Source: Cytophagales bacterium
GTDB taxonomy: Bacteria > Bacteroidota > Bacteroidia > Cytophagales > Spirosomataceae
DNA length: 38,997 bases
Assembly: GCA_013298125.1 (NCBI GenBank)
Contig: JAAFJP010000045.1
Span: 1-38,997, forward strand
Direction of reading: 5' to 3'
Shown here: positions 1-8,146 of the stretch, piece after piece
Position numbering within the stretch: position 1 is the stretch's first letter
How the letters are laid out: every line of letters starts with the position of its first letter
Notes under the pieces: generated by a model
Database searches by the model: none
What the model was told of the DNA's origin: nothing
The model's input: the letters and a program-made list of their open reading frames with translations, nothing else
Program-made: the position numbers and the translations under genes

Positions 1-11
1 AACTTCCCACT

Positions 12-94
12 GGGAATCGGTTAAAACTTCGTAACAAGTTTGCATATCTTATAAATTTTGTCGTTTAAAAGATAACAAACCGATTCCCTTTTTT
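12..94 (+). other. Distant inverted repeat followed by T-run
   Basis: An 11-bp perfect inverted repeat (GGGAATCGGTT at 12-22, AACCGATTCCC at 78-88) encloses about 55 bases and is followed by six T. It could be a weak terminator for a gene entering from the left, or a structured leader remnant. The rest of 1-149 is AT-rich with no gene seen. Confidence 0.3.
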
Positions 95-149
95 GATTAA
101 AAACTAAAATTTAAACATCTTCTTACTTCATTTCTACTTTCCTCCTGTT

Positions 150-782
150 TTAACGTAAATCATTCACCTCAACCCCAGGGTATTTACTTGAATCAAAGAC
201 GAAAAATTTATCGTCCACAGGGACGTTTGGCGTAAATTTATTGACTTTAAAAGTCTGACGTTTTCCGTTTTTATCAGTAATTACCCAACTCTTTACAGAC
301 TTATCTTTTTTGTTTAATTTAATCTTCACTTTGGTAATTTGTGTTCCTTTTTTCTCAGGCGACATCTCAATAACCTCATAAGATTCAGCCCCTTCTTTCA
401 CTTCTTGCACGAAAACATAACGAAATCCTTTTTTATCAAAAGTATAAACCTTCGCAGGATTCAAATCACTCTCAGAAGGCTCATAGTCAGAAATATTTAC
501 TTCGTTAGTTTCCTTGATGTAAGTCGAAACCTCTTTTCCATTATTAAAAATTTCTTGACCGCCCGTTTTCAAGCGGTATTTTGTTCCCTTTACCGTAATA
601 TTTCCTTGCAAAGTTTGACTCGAACCATCAGTCCCATAGGTAAAAGAAGCACCAAAAGTTTTCATGGATTTGTACTTTTTCTGCATGGCATCAATAATTG
701 CCCCAGCTTTTGAATCCTGAGAATATGCCCCAAATACACTAATTGATAGACAAATTGTAAGAAAAAGAGTTTTAATTTTCAT
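150..782 (-). CDS. lolA: LolA-like outer-membrane lipoprotein carrier protein
   Basis: Periplasmic chaperone that carries lipoproteins from the inner to the outer membrane. The 210-aa product has a signal peptide (about residues 1-21, cleaved after AYSQ) and then the typical LolA body: an amphipathic start (AIIDAMQKKYKSMKTF), alternating beta-strands, and conserved NGKEVSTYI and FVFDSSKYPGVEVNDL near the end, where many Bacteroidota LolA proteins finish. Length fits the family. The ATG at 782 gives the signal peptide directly, so the start is secure. It is transcribed away from the YfhO-like gene. FtsK, a frequent LolA neighbour in this phylum as I remember it, is not in the window. The call rests on overall pattern, since LolA has few invariant residues. 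Confidence 0.82.
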   Translation of the reverse strand: MKIKTLFLTICLSISVFGAYSQDSKAGAIIDAMQKKYKSMKTFGASFTYGTDGSSQTLQGNITVKGTKYRLKTGGQEIFNNGKEVSTYIKETNEVNISDYEPSESDLNPAKVYTFDKKGFRYVFVQEVKEGAESYEVIEMSPEKKGTQITKVKIKLNKKDKSVKSWVITDKNGKRQTFKVNKFTPNVPVDDKFFVFDSSKYPGVEVNDLR

Positions 783-1147
783 TTTTTATGGAATGTATAT
801 TTTGTACTTTTTTGATTAGACAAAGTTAATAAGAAAAGGTTTGAATAATCGTAAATAAAACATAAAATTCGTTAAAAGGTTCAAATTGGCATGAAAGATG
901 AACGCAAATAGATTTACGATTTTGGATTTTCGATTTCGGATTTAATGAATAAAGTCTTTACTAAAAAATAAATTATTCGGAAATCGTACCTAATTTCATT
1001 TCTGAAATCGTGTTCATTTAGTAAATCCATATCTTTGTAAATAAGAAAGTGTTTTTTGACACTTCAATAACGTAAAATAATTTCAAATTGGTATAAAGTG
1101 CGAGGCTAACACCTAGCACCCAAAACCTAAAACCTGATAATTTCCTT
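783..1147. other. Divergent intergenic region lolA / YfhO
   Basis: This 365-base AT-rich gap separates two divergent genes and no ORF is credible. About 910-955 holds low-complexity GATTT/CGATTT iterations that partly pair with the stretch at 971-1008. About 1100-1140 has AACCT/AAACCT iterations just before the YfhO start. A TATCTTTG sequence at 1030-1037 fits the TAnnTTTG box for the rightward gene, without a clear -33 element. Confidence 0.45.
821..828 (-). promoter_or_regulatory. Putative -7 box for lolA
   Basis: The minus strand reads TAACTTTG here, matching the Bacteroidota TAnnTTTG box, about 40 bases before the lolA ATG. No good TTTG -33 element lies 19-21 bases upstream, so the call is weak. 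Confidence 0.35.
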
Positions 1148-3592
1148 ATGCAATTTTCATTCAAAAAATTCCTGCCACATTTAATCGCCGTTCTCGTTTT
1201 TTTGATTTTGGCGGGTATTTATGCTTCTCCTGTTTTTCAGGGAAAAGAACTTGCTCAACATGACATAAAAATGGCTCAGGCGGGTTCGCATGAAGCTACT
1301 GAATTTACAAAACAAACAGGCGAATATGCTTGGTGGACAAACTCCATGTTTGGCGGAATGCCCGCTTACATGATTCAGGGAGGTTATCCAAACAGTATTG
1401 GTTCTAAAATCGGAGCTAATTTGATGGGGGTTTTACCCACGCCTATCAACATGATTTTCTTGTTAATGTTGGGGATGTATATCTTGTTAATTTCCTTACG
1501 AGCCAACGTCTGGCAAGCGGTTTTAGGGTCAATTGCCTTTGCATTCTGTTCTTTGACCATGATTTTGATGCCTGCGGGACATACTTCAAAAGTAATTGCC
1601 TTGGCTTACGCACCGATGTTGATGGCAGGGGCGGTTTGGTGTTTTAGAGGGAAATATATTTTGGGTGCAGCTTTGACAGCTCTTTTTATGAGTCTTGAAT
1701 TATACGCTAATCACGTGCAGATAACTTATTACACTGGTCTTTTATTAATTGGATATTTTATTGTTCAAGCCTTAGACCATCTTAAATCTGGACAAATAAA
1801 ACCTCTAATTTTTGCTTGTTTAGCTTTTGGAGGAGGCTCATTGATTGGTCTCGGAAATCATACCATGCGTTTGTGGAATAATGCTGTTTATGCCGAAGAA
1901 ACCATCCGTGGAAAATCAGAATTAACAACCAATAAAGAGTCAAAAGGTGGTTTAGACCGTGATTATGCCTTCAATTGGAGTTATGGAATAGGTGAAACGG
2001 GTACGTTTTTGATTCCTAATTTTTACGGTGGAAAATCTGGTGGAAGTTTGGGTGGTGCAAAATCAGAGACTTTGAAAACGATGGTCAATGCAGGAATTCC
2101 AGAAGAAAACGCCATGGGTTTTGTGGAACAAGGTCCTTCGTATTGGGGAGAACAACCAGGTGTTGGAGGTCCAAATTATGCAGGGGCAATCGTGATATTT
2201 TTATTTGTTTTGGGAGCGTTTATCGTAAAAGGAAAAATCAAATGGTGGTTAGTAGCCTCGGCAATACTTTTTACGATGTTGTCATGGGGTAAAAATTTAC
2301 CTGCCTTAAATTATCCTATCTTCGATTATTTCCCAGGTTATAATAAATTCAGAGGCGTAACTTCTATTTTGTCGGTTTTACAATTAGCTTTTGTGATTTT
2401 AGGGATTTTAGGTTTAAAGCAAATTGGTGAACAAAAACCTACTTTCAATGACATCAAAAAGCCTTTGATTTACTCCTTAGCTCTTACGGCTGGGCTTTCG
2501 CTCATTTTTGCTTTACTTCCTTCTATATTTTTAAGTTTCAAAAGTAGTAATGATGCAGCCATGCAAATCACGGGTGATAAAGGTGTGGATGGACAAATTA
2601 TCAGGGCAATGGTTTCAGACCGTGAATCATTAACACGTTCAGATGCTTTTCGTTCATTGATGTTTATTTTATTGGCAGCAGGGCTACTTTGGGCTTGGGT
2701 TTCTAATAAAATTAAGGATGTTGTGTTTTATCTAATCTTGATTTTATTGGTAACGATTGATATGTATAGTGTGAGCAAAAGGTATTTTAACAATGATAAT
2801 TTCGAATCAAAATCAGATGCGGAAGCTACTTTTGAGCCTAATGCTTTGGATACGCAAATTTTACAAGACAAATCCATCTATCGGGTATATGATGGTGCAG
2901 GTGGTGGCGTTACGAGCGATGCAAGAGCCTCGTATTTTCATAAATCATTAGGAGGTTATCACGGGGCAAAATTGCGTAGGTATAGTGAAATTATCGAAAC
3001 GCAATTCTCAAAAGGAAATATGGCAGTCTTTAATATGCTGAATACCAAGTACTTCACCCAACCTGCCCAACAACAAGGCGGACAGCCAACGGTTCAACAG
3101 AACCCAGATGCTTGTGGAAATGCGTGGTTTGTGAAGGAATTTAAAATCGTAAAAAATGCTGATGAAGAAATGAAATCTTTGGATAAATTTAATCCAAAAC
3201 AAACTGCCTTCATCGACCAACGTTTTGCAGACCAAGTAAATAATCTGAAAATAGCATTTGACAGTACTGCAAATTCTATCAAATTGACGGATTATAAACT
3301 CAACGTAATGACGTATGAGAGTAATGCGAAAACCGACCAATTAGCCATTTTTTCAGAAGTTTACTACCGTGGAAATATCGACTGGAAGGCTTACGTGGAC
3401 GGTGTTTATAAACCACATTTACGAGCTAATTATATACTCAGAGGCATGGTTATACCCGCAGGAAAGCACAAAATCGAATTCAAATTTGAGCCTGAAACAG
3501 TCGCAAAAGGAGGAAAAGTTGATTTAGTAGCTTCGATTTTGATGATTGGGCTTTTGGGCTTGGCTGTTTTCTTTGAGGTGAAGAAAAAGTAG
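1148..3592 (+). CDS. YfhO-family polytopic membrane protein
   Basis: Large integral inner-membrane protein of 814 aa resembling the YfhO family, which is related to GT-C-type glycosyltransferases acting on lipid-linked sugars. The N-terminus starts a first membrane helix at once (LIAVLVFLILAGIYASPVF), followed by a long extracytoplasmic loop with acidic and aromatic residues (AQHDIKMAQ, TGEYAWWTNSMFGGMPAY) typical of the family, then about ten more helices to residue 550. A soluble domain of some 240 residues follows, and a final helix (LVASILMIGLLGLAVFF) ends in lysines. The C-terminal part contains YRGNIDWKAYVDG, the usual YfhO ending. Substrate is unknown. The ATG at 1148 is the first in frame and gives a sensible membrane start. 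It appears monocistronic. Confidence 0.8.
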   Translation: MQFSFKKFLPHLIAVLVFLILAGIYASPVFQGKELAQHDIKMAQAGSHEATEFTKQTGEYAWWTNSMFGGMPAYMIQGGYPNSIGSKIGANLMGVLPTPINMIFLLMLGMYILLISLRANVWQAVLGSIAFAFCSLTMILMPAGHTSKVIALAYAPMLMAGAVWCFRGKYILGAALTALFMSLELYANHVQITYYTGLLLIGYFIVQALDHLKSGQIKPLIFACLAFGGGSLIGLGNHTMRLWNNAVYAEETIRGKSELTTNKESKGGLDRDYAFNWSYGIGETGTFLIPNFYGGKSGGSLGGAKSETLKTMVNAGIPEENAMGFVEQGPSYWGEQPGVGGPNYAGAIVIFLFVLGAFIVKGKIKWWLVASAILFTMLSWGKNLPALNYPIFDYFPGYNKFRGVTSILSVLQLAFVILGILGLKQIGEQKPTFNDIKKPLIYSLALTAGLSLIFALLPSIFLSFKSSNDAAMQITGDKGVDGQIIRAMVSDRESLTRSDAFRSLMFILLAAGLLWAWVSNKIKDVVFYLILILLVTIDMYSVSKRYFNNDNFESKSDAEATFEPNALDTQILQDKSIYRVYDGAGGGVTSDARASYFHKSLGGYHGAKLRRYSEIIETQFSKGNMAVFNMLNTKYFTQPAQQQGGQPTVQQNPDACGNAWFVKEFKIVKNADEEMKSLDKFNPKQTAFIDQRFADQVNNLKIAFDSTANSIKLTDYKLNVMTYESNAKTDQLAIFSEVYYRGNIDWKAYVDGVYKPHLRANYILRGMVIPAGKHKIEFKFEPETVAKGGKVDLVASILMIGLLGLAVFFEVKKK

Positions 3593-3650
3593 AAAATTAT
3601 TCAACATTAAGGATTTGTTATATTCCACTTTCAATTTAAACATACACAAA

Positions 3651-4520
3651 ATGATTAAGACAATCACGAAATTATTGACAATTGTATCACTAATAGGTAT
3701 TTACTCATGTAGTAAAACAAATGATCTTACACCAAATCAAAATGCAGTAGGTTTGAATGGTACGTCTGAATGTGTTACGAAAGGATATATTGTTAGTGAT
3801 GACTATGGTTCAATTGTCTATAAAAAAACTTTTACTTATTTCTACAATGAAGAAAACAAAGTTGATGAGTATTGGTATCCAAGTTATGTAGATAAGAGTA
3901 TTATAGAAAAAATTACGTTTCAAGAAAATAAGGAGAATTTAGGTTCTGATACAAAACCTTATGTTATTGAATTTAAAGATAAAGTACTTAGTGCTAAATA
4001 TTACTGTAATAAAGATGGGAGGGTAAATAAAAAAGAAAATTTTAGCTCAGGTTCTAATTTTTTTCCATTTTCAACGGAATATGAAGAATATGATAATAAT
4101 GGGAATCACTCTAAATCAACAACCAGAGAACAAAATCTTTTAAATGGTTCTTTAACTGGGAATTATTCTATTTTTGATGCAGAATACGAAAGAGGGAATT
4201 TGGTCAAATTATACTTGACTGATAATAATCTCATTTACGGTCTCTACTTCAAGAGACATTTATTTAATGAGTATAACCCAGGTTCAATCCCAAACAAAAA
4301 TATCATCTCTTTTCTATTTAATTATGGAGTAAATGATTTTGGTAAAGGTAATAGAAATCATCCGAAAGGAGTAATTTCTTTCCATGTTGATGGTTCAGTA
4401 TATCGACAAGGTAATTTTACCTATAAATTGGATAGTAAAGGGTATCTTTCGTCTTCGTTTATTAAATATTTAGATGGCTCAATAGAAGAAGTTTCAGGAT
4501 ATACCTATAAATGTAAATGA
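3651..4520 (+). CDS. Secreted lipoprotein of unknown function
   Basis: A 289-aa exported protein. The open frame continues back to an ATG at 3615, but the ATG at 3651 directly yields a lipoprotein signal (MIKTITKLLTIVSLIGIYSC) with the lipidated cysteine in IYSC, so that start is chosen. The body is rich in Tyr, Asn and Lys and carries repeated short beta-hairpin motifs (YEEYDNNGNHSK, YKLDSKGYLSSS), the YxYDxxGxL pattern seen in Bacteroidota surface lipoproteins such as DUF4595-like ones. It is notably more AT-rich than the upstream YfhO gene and convergent with the NTF2-like gene 17 bases away. No catalytic motif is visible; a fast-evolving accessory gene is likely. Confidence 0.7.
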   Translation: MIKTITKLLTIVSLIGIYSCSKTNDLTPNQNAVGLNGTSECVTKGYIVSDDYGSIVYKKTFTYFYNEENKVDEYWYPSYVDKSIIEKITFQENKENLGSDTKPYVIEFKDKVLSAKYYCNKDGRVNKKENFSSGSNFFPFSTEYEEYDNNGNHSKSTTREQNLLNGSLTGNYSIFDAEYERGNLVKLYLTDNNLIYGLYFKRHLFNEYNPGSIPNKNIISFLFNYGVNDFGKGNRNHPKGVISFHVDGSVYRQGNFTYKLDSKGYLSSSFIKYLDGSIEEVSGYTYKCK

Positions 4521-4537
4521 GGTTACTGTAAATTAAT

Positions 4538-4996
4538 TCACTCACATTTCCGACGAGTATCAGCAATCGTCAAAATCTTCCAACCTTTATCGGTTTTATA
4601 AAATTGAAAAGCGTCAACACCACAATGTTGGCGTTTTTCGTTTACGTATAATTCATAAGGAGTCCAAGCGGTTGCCATTTGAGTATCTACTCTGATTTCA
4701 TAGCTCAACACTCTTTCTTCAATTTGCACTGTTGCAGGCATACTTCCGATTGACTTTACAAAACTGTCAATGGTGTTTTCTGTGGTCAATCCCACAACGC
4801 CAGTTTTTCTGTCTGCACCCACAGATTGCATACGGGCGGATGGGTGAAAACAGGCTCTAATCATCGTGGAGTCATGTTTTTGCATCCCGTCAAATAACTG
4901 AACGACAACGGCTTTGACGGCTTTTTCGTCTTCTGATTGGGCGAAAGTTAAGTTTGTTGTAAAAACTAAGAATATAAGCGTTAGGATTTTGTTCAT
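4538..4996 (-). CDS. Secreted NTF2-like (SnoaL/DUF4440-type) protein, copy 2
   Basis: 152-aa exported protein with a signal peptide (MNKILTLIFLVFTTNLTFAQ) and one cone-shaped NTF2-like domain: a helix with DEKAVKAVVVQLFDGMQKHD, then HPSARMQSVG, and a strand-rich half including ATAWTPYELYVNEKRQHCG and FYKTDKGWKILTIADT. The DGMQKHD and W-P-Y pattern is usual for Bacteroidota nuclear-transport-factor-2 family proteins, which range from enzymes to ligand-binding proteins. The substrate cannot be read. It lies 13 bases downstream of a paralogue with the same length and the same C-terminal RKCE/HKCE-type ending, so the two are a tandem duplication and probably one operon. A conserved Cys in HCGVD and the terminal Cys could form a disulfide in the periplasm. 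Confidence 0.78.
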   Translation of the reverse strand: MNKILTLIFLVFTTNLTFAQSEDEKAVKAVVVQLFDGMQKHDSTMIRACFHPSARMQSVGADRKTGVVGLTTENTIDSFVKSIGSMPATVQIEERVLSYEIRVDTQMATAWTPYELYVNEKRQHCGVDAFQFYKTDKGWKILTIADTRRKCE

Positions 4997-5009
4997 GGTT
5001 TTGTTTGAT

Positions 5010-5468
5010 TTACTCGCACTTATGGATTGTATAAATTAATGATAAAATTTTCCAGCCTTTGTCAGTTTTAAAAAATTGAAAAGAATCAACGCCACAGTGA
5101 GAGCTTTTCTCATTTCTATAAAATTCGTACGGAGTCCAAGCGGTTGCTAATTGATTGTCAATTTTTATCTCAAAACTTTTTGGAATTTCTTTAAATGCAA
5201 CATTGATAGAATTTTGACATATTTCTTTGATAAAGTTATCAATATTGTTTTCAGTATTGATAAAGTTTAAACCTGTTTTACTATTAACGCCCATCCTTTG
5301 AATTCGTGCAGAAGGGTGTAATGTATTTCTTAATAATGTCGAATCATGCTTTTCTATTCCTTCAAATAACTGTGTTACAACGCTTTGAATAGCTTTTTCG
5401 TCTTCTGATTGGGCGAAAGAGATATTTGTTGTAAGTAGTAATAGTGAAAGAATGAATATTTTTTTCAT
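5010..5468 (-). CDS. Secreted NTF2-like (SnoaL/DUF4440-type) protein, copy 1
   Basis: First of the tandem NTF2-like pair, 152 aa, with signal peptide MKKIFILSLLLLTTNISFAQ followed by SEDEKAIQSVVTQLFEGIEKHDSTL. It aligns without gaps by eye to the next gene: HPSARIQ, ATAWTPYEFYRNEKSSHCG and FFKTDKGWKIL are shared, while the middle third has diverged (MGVNSKTGLNFINTENNIDN versus VGADRKTGVVGLTTENTIDS). Both copies keep the framework residues, so both are probably functional. Base composition is more AT-rich here than in the sister copy, which suggests relaxed constraint or an older split. It starts directly next to a palindromic element that separates it from asnS. Confidence 0.78.
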   Translation of the reverse strand: MKKIFILSLLLLTTNISFAQSEDEKAIQSVVTQLFEGIEKHDSTLLRNTLHPSARIQRMGVNSKTGLNFINTENNIDNFIKEICQNSINVAFKEIPKSFEIKIDNQLATAWTPYEFYRNEKSSHCGVDSFQFFKTDKGWKILSLIYTIHKCE

Positions 5469-5486
5469 GTTTAAAATGTCTAAAAA

Positions 5487-5539
5487 AAGACACCAAGTCT
5501 CAAAGGATTTATTGAAAAAACTTAGAGACTTGGTGTCTT
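5487..5539 (-). terminator. Palindromic element, probable asnS terminator
   Basis: A 15-bp perfect inverted repeat (AAGACACCAAGTCTC at 5487-5501, GAGACTTGGTGTCTT at 5525-5539). Read on the minus strand the stem is followed by a T-run, so it can terminate asnS transcription just after its stop at 5554. The flank CTGCCACGAAGACACC resembles one arm of the nested element at 17612-17714 (GCCACAAAGGCAC), suggesting a related dispersed repeat family. Confidence 0.6.
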
Positions 5540-5553
5540 CGTGGCAGGGGAAA

Positions 5554-6984
5554 TCAAAACTCAGCCGACTTAGGCGTTCTTGGGAAAGGAATCACATCAC
5601 GAATATTAGTCATACCCGTTACAAACAATACCAAACGCTCAAAACCTAAACCAAATCCTGCGTGAGGAGCTGTTCCAAATTGACGAGTTTCTAAGTACCA
5701 CCAAATTGTTTCTTCGTGAATGCCCACTTCTTTACTACGAGCCAATAATTTATCGTAATTATCTTCACGTTGAGAGCCTCCGATGATTTCGCCAATGCCT
5801 GGGAAAAGTACGTCCATAGCTCTTACAGTCGTTCCATCATCATCCAATTTCATGTAAAATGCCTTGATGTCTTTTGGATAATTTGTCAAGATAACGGGCT
5901 TTTTGAAATGTTTTTCAACTAAATAACGCTCATGCTCCGACTGCAAATCAATGCCCCATTCAACGGGATATTGGAACTTGCCTTCTTTATGACGTTTTGA
6001 GGATAATAAAATCTTGATGGCTTCGGTATAAGTCAGCTTAACATACTCATTATCAACCACAAAGCGAAGTTTTTGAATCAAATCCAACTCCGAACGTTCT
6101 TCGGCTTTCTTTGATTTTTCTTCATCTTTTAAACGATTTTCTAAGAATGCTAAATCATCTCCACAGTTTTCTAAGGCATAATTGATTACATATTTCGTGA
6201 AATCTTCTGCCAATTTCATATTGTCTTCCAGCTCATTGAAAGCAACCTCTGGCTCAATCATCCAGAACTCAGCTAAGTGGCGAGTTGTGTTTGAATTTTC
6301 TGCACGGAAAGTTGGTCCAAAGGTATAAATTTTCGATAAAGCCATTGCTCCTAATTCCCCTTCCAATTGCCCTGAAACGGTCAAATTAGTCTCTTTCCCA
6401 AAGAAATCTTCTTTATAATTTACAGTTCCATCTTCATTGAGTGGAGGTTTGGTGGCATCCAAAGTTGTTACTCTAAACATCTCGCCCGCCCCCTCAGCAT
6501 CCGATCCTGTGATGATGGGCGTATGTAGGTAAAAGAACCCGTTGTCGTTATAAAACTTATGCACCGCAAACGCCAAAGCATGACGAATTCTGAGAATTGC
6601 CGAAAACGTATTCGTCCGTGGGCGAAGGTGGGCAATCTCACGCAAGAACTCCAAACTGTGTTTTTTGGGTTGCAGAGGATATTTTTCAGGGTCAGCCGTA
6701 CCGTAAACTTGAACAGATTTTACCTCCAATTCAACTCTTTGCCCAGAACCTTTTGACTCAATCAACGTACCCGAAACTGCCACACACGAGCCTGTGGTAA
6801 TAAGTTTTAGGGTTTCTTCATCAATAATACTTGGTTCTGCCACCGCCTGAATATTATGAATCACCGAACCATCATTGATATTTATAAAGATTACATTAGG
6901 TTGAACTCGCTTGGTTCTGACCCATCCTTTTACAGTTATTTCGCTACCAATGGCAGCCTCCGCTAAAATTTGTTTGATTTGCAT
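5554..6984 (-). CDS. asnS: Asparagine--tRNA ligase
   Basis: Cytosolic class IIb aminoacyl-tRNA synthetase that charges tRNA-Asn. The 476-aa length is standard. The N-terminal OB-fold anticodon-binding domain covers about residues 1-105 ([20 protein letters not shown]). The catalytic core shows class II motif 2 ([21 protein letters not shown]) and motif 3 ([20 protein letters not shown]), ending in [14 protein letters not shown], the usual asparaginyl rather than aspartyl enzyme ending. Its ATG is 3 bases after the stop of the upstream PD-(D/E)XK-like gene, so the two are probably co-transcribed. A palindromic terminator follows. The divergent gene beyond that pair is rpoN; asnS next to rpoN is an arrangement I recall from other Bacteroidota. 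Confidence 0.97.
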   Translation of the reverse strand: MQIKQILAEAAIGSEITVKGWVRTKRVQPNVIFININDGSVIHNIQAVAEPSIIDEETLKLITTGSCVAVSGTLIESKGSGQRVELEVKSVQVYGTADPEKYPLQPKKHSLEFLREIAHLRPRTNTFSAILRIRHALAFAVHKFYNDNGFFYLHTPIITGSDAEGAGEMFRVTTLDATKPPLNEDGTVNYKEDFFGKETNLTVSGQLEGELGAMALSKIYTFGPTFRAENSNTTRHLAEFWMIEPEVAFNELEDNMKLAEDFTKYVINYALENCGDDLAFLENRLKDEEKSKKAEERSELDLIQKLRFVVDNEYVKLTYTEAIKILLSSKRHKEGKFQYPVEWGIDLQSEHERYLVEKHFKKPVILTNYPKDIKAFYMKLDDDGTTVRAMDVLFPGIGEIIGGSQREDNYDKLLARSKEVGIHEETIWWYLETRQFGTAPHAGFGLGFERLVLFVTGMTNIRDVIPFPRTPKSAEF

Positions 6985-6987
6985 TTA

Positions 6988-7683
6988 TTAGATTAATTTT
7001 TCTTCAAGTATTATTTTAAATTTTCTTAAAATCGCCACAATCTCCTCTAAATCAGTTATTTGTGTGGAATCGTAAGATTTACTTACCGCATAATTTTGAT
7101 TTTCTAAAACCATAAAATACCATTCTCTTCCGATGTTATAAACTCCGTAAAGTGGTTTGTTATCATGGTTTGTTATTTGAGCAATTAACATTCCAAGTAG
7201 CACTTGGGTAATCGGGTCCTCTGGGTTTTTCTTAGTTGCCTTATATTCATGGAAACAAAAATATGGATTCTCAACCCTATTCAAAATACCCTTAGCAATC
7301 ATGAAATCGGTACGAGTTTTTAGTAAGTGACCATTATAATTGGCTGAAATTTCTTTTTCAAAATAGGTATTATATTTATCACTCTCGTAATCAACTAAGA
7401 CGTTGAGTAACAAGGCGATAAAGTTCATTTTCAGTTCTTCTTCATTCCAAGTATTTACATTAACCATCAGTCTTCGACGAAGATTACTCATAAAATCAAG
7501 TTCCAATTTGCTGAAATCTTCTTTTGCATCTAACCATTCATCTAACAATGGATAATTTTCATAAAACTTCTTTAAACCAAAAGTTTTAATCAAAAGAGGC
7601 TCTGACCATTTTTCTTGTTTTGTCTGATTTTCCATGTGATTTTCAATTTTTTTCAAAATTACCAAGATTTCATTTGTTATCAT
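6988..7683 (-). CDS. PD-(D/E)XK nuclease-like orphan protein
   Basis: A 231-aa soluble protein with the outline of a PD-(D/E)XK nuclease fold: a helical N-terminal half with WNEEELKMNFIALLLNVLVDY, then KTRTDFMIAKG (candidate metal-binding Asp) and FCFHEYKATK (candidate E-x-K), followed by DPITQVLLGMLIAQ and the core strands PLYGVYNIGREWYFMVLE. This arrangement is familiar from orphan Bacteroidota proteins often annotated as restriction-type or PD-(D/E)XK domain proteins. There is no methyltransferase or helicase nearby, so a restriction role is not supported. Translation may start at 7683 or at the internal ATG at 7635 (MENQTKQEKW). It sits 3 bases upstream of asnS and shares its transcript. 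Function is unknown; nuclease activity is inferred from motifs only. Confidence 0.65.
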   Translation of the reverse strand: MITNEILVILKKIENHMENQTKQEKWSEPLLIKTFGLKKFYENYPLLDEWLDAKEDFSKLELDFMSNLRRRLMVNVNTWNEEELKMNFIALLLNVLVDYESDKYNTYFEKEISANYNGHLLKTRTDFMIAKGILNRVENPYFCFHEYKATKKNPEDPITQVLLGMLIAQITNHDNKPLYGVYNIGREWYFMVLENQNYAVSKSYDSTQITDLEEIVAILRKFKIILEEKLI

Positions 7684-7714
7684 ATAAAAATTCTGGTTCT
7701 TCTATAATTTTAGA

Positions 7715-7788
7715 GTACAACGGGCTTCCAACCTGTTTGTGAGACTCCATTAACATGACTGTGCGTCTCAGTTAGAAACCTGTTATAC
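7715..7788. repeat. AACAGGTT-type palindromic element, copy A
   Basis: The outer arms GTACAACGGGCTTC (7715-7728) and GAAACCTGTTATAC (7775-7788) pair with three mismatches, and an inner GAGAC/GTCTC pair lies between them. The right arm (TTAGAAACCTGTTATAC) matches the element at 32766-32812 near marR, apart from orientation and interior. It lies in the asnS/rpoN divergent region. This copy looks degenerate. Confidence 0.6.
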
Positions 7789-8022
7789 AATTTAATGGAT
7801 TTTCGTTACTTTTCTACCCATTTCACGTTTAATATTCGAGTTCATTTTCGTTCAGTTTATCGTTTAAATTCGGACAAAATGCTCAGGCTAAGTAGGTATT
7901 AAATTATCCATATTTAAGAACTAATTTAAAAAAGTAAGAAAATTTTGAAAATATTTTTTAAGAATTAAATATTTGATTTTCAAGTATTTAAAATTTATTT
8001 TCAATAAAATGAGTAATCGGTC

Positions 8023-8054
8023 TTGACATTGTGAATTATTATTTCATAAATTTG
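8023..8054 (+). promoter_or_regulatory. rpoN promoter (TTGAC / TAAATTTG)
   Basis: TTGAC at 8023-8027 is followed, 21 bases after the TTG, by TAAATTTG at 8047-8054, matching the Bacteroidota primary sigma pattern (TTTG/TTG, about 19-21 bases, TAnnTTTG). Transcription would start near 8061 and leave a leader of about 85 bases before the rpoN ATG. Confidence 0.55.
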
Positions 8055-8146
8055 GCAAGATATTTGTTAGAAGGATATTAAGATGTGCTTTGCACAAATA
8101 CAATACCAAACCTAAGTTATTCATTTGTCCCTTACTGCCTGAGATT

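Larger units (their letters stand above)
7684..8146. other. Divergent intergenic region, PD-(D/E)XK gene / rpoN
   Basis: About 460 bases without a credible gene. It contains palindromic copy A at 7715-7788, an extremely AT-rich stretch at about 7900-8010 (A/T runs of the ATTTTAAAA type), and the rpoN promoter at 8023-8054. The open frame reaching back to 8090 upstream of rpoN is not conserved-looking and is treated as leader. Confidence 0.5.

Noticed and set aside
339-713. 124-aa plus-strand ORF opposite lolA
   Set aside because: Shadow of lolA on the other strand, with no family features and no promoter or partner.
6988-7683. Restriction-modification system at asnS
   Set aside because: No methyltransferase, specificity subunit or helicase lies within the window next to the PD-(D/E)XK-like gene.
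8090-8146. Upstream extension of the rpoN frame (19 residues)
   Set aside because: Region I of sigma-54 starts at the ATG at 8147; the extension has a non-ATG start and no family match.
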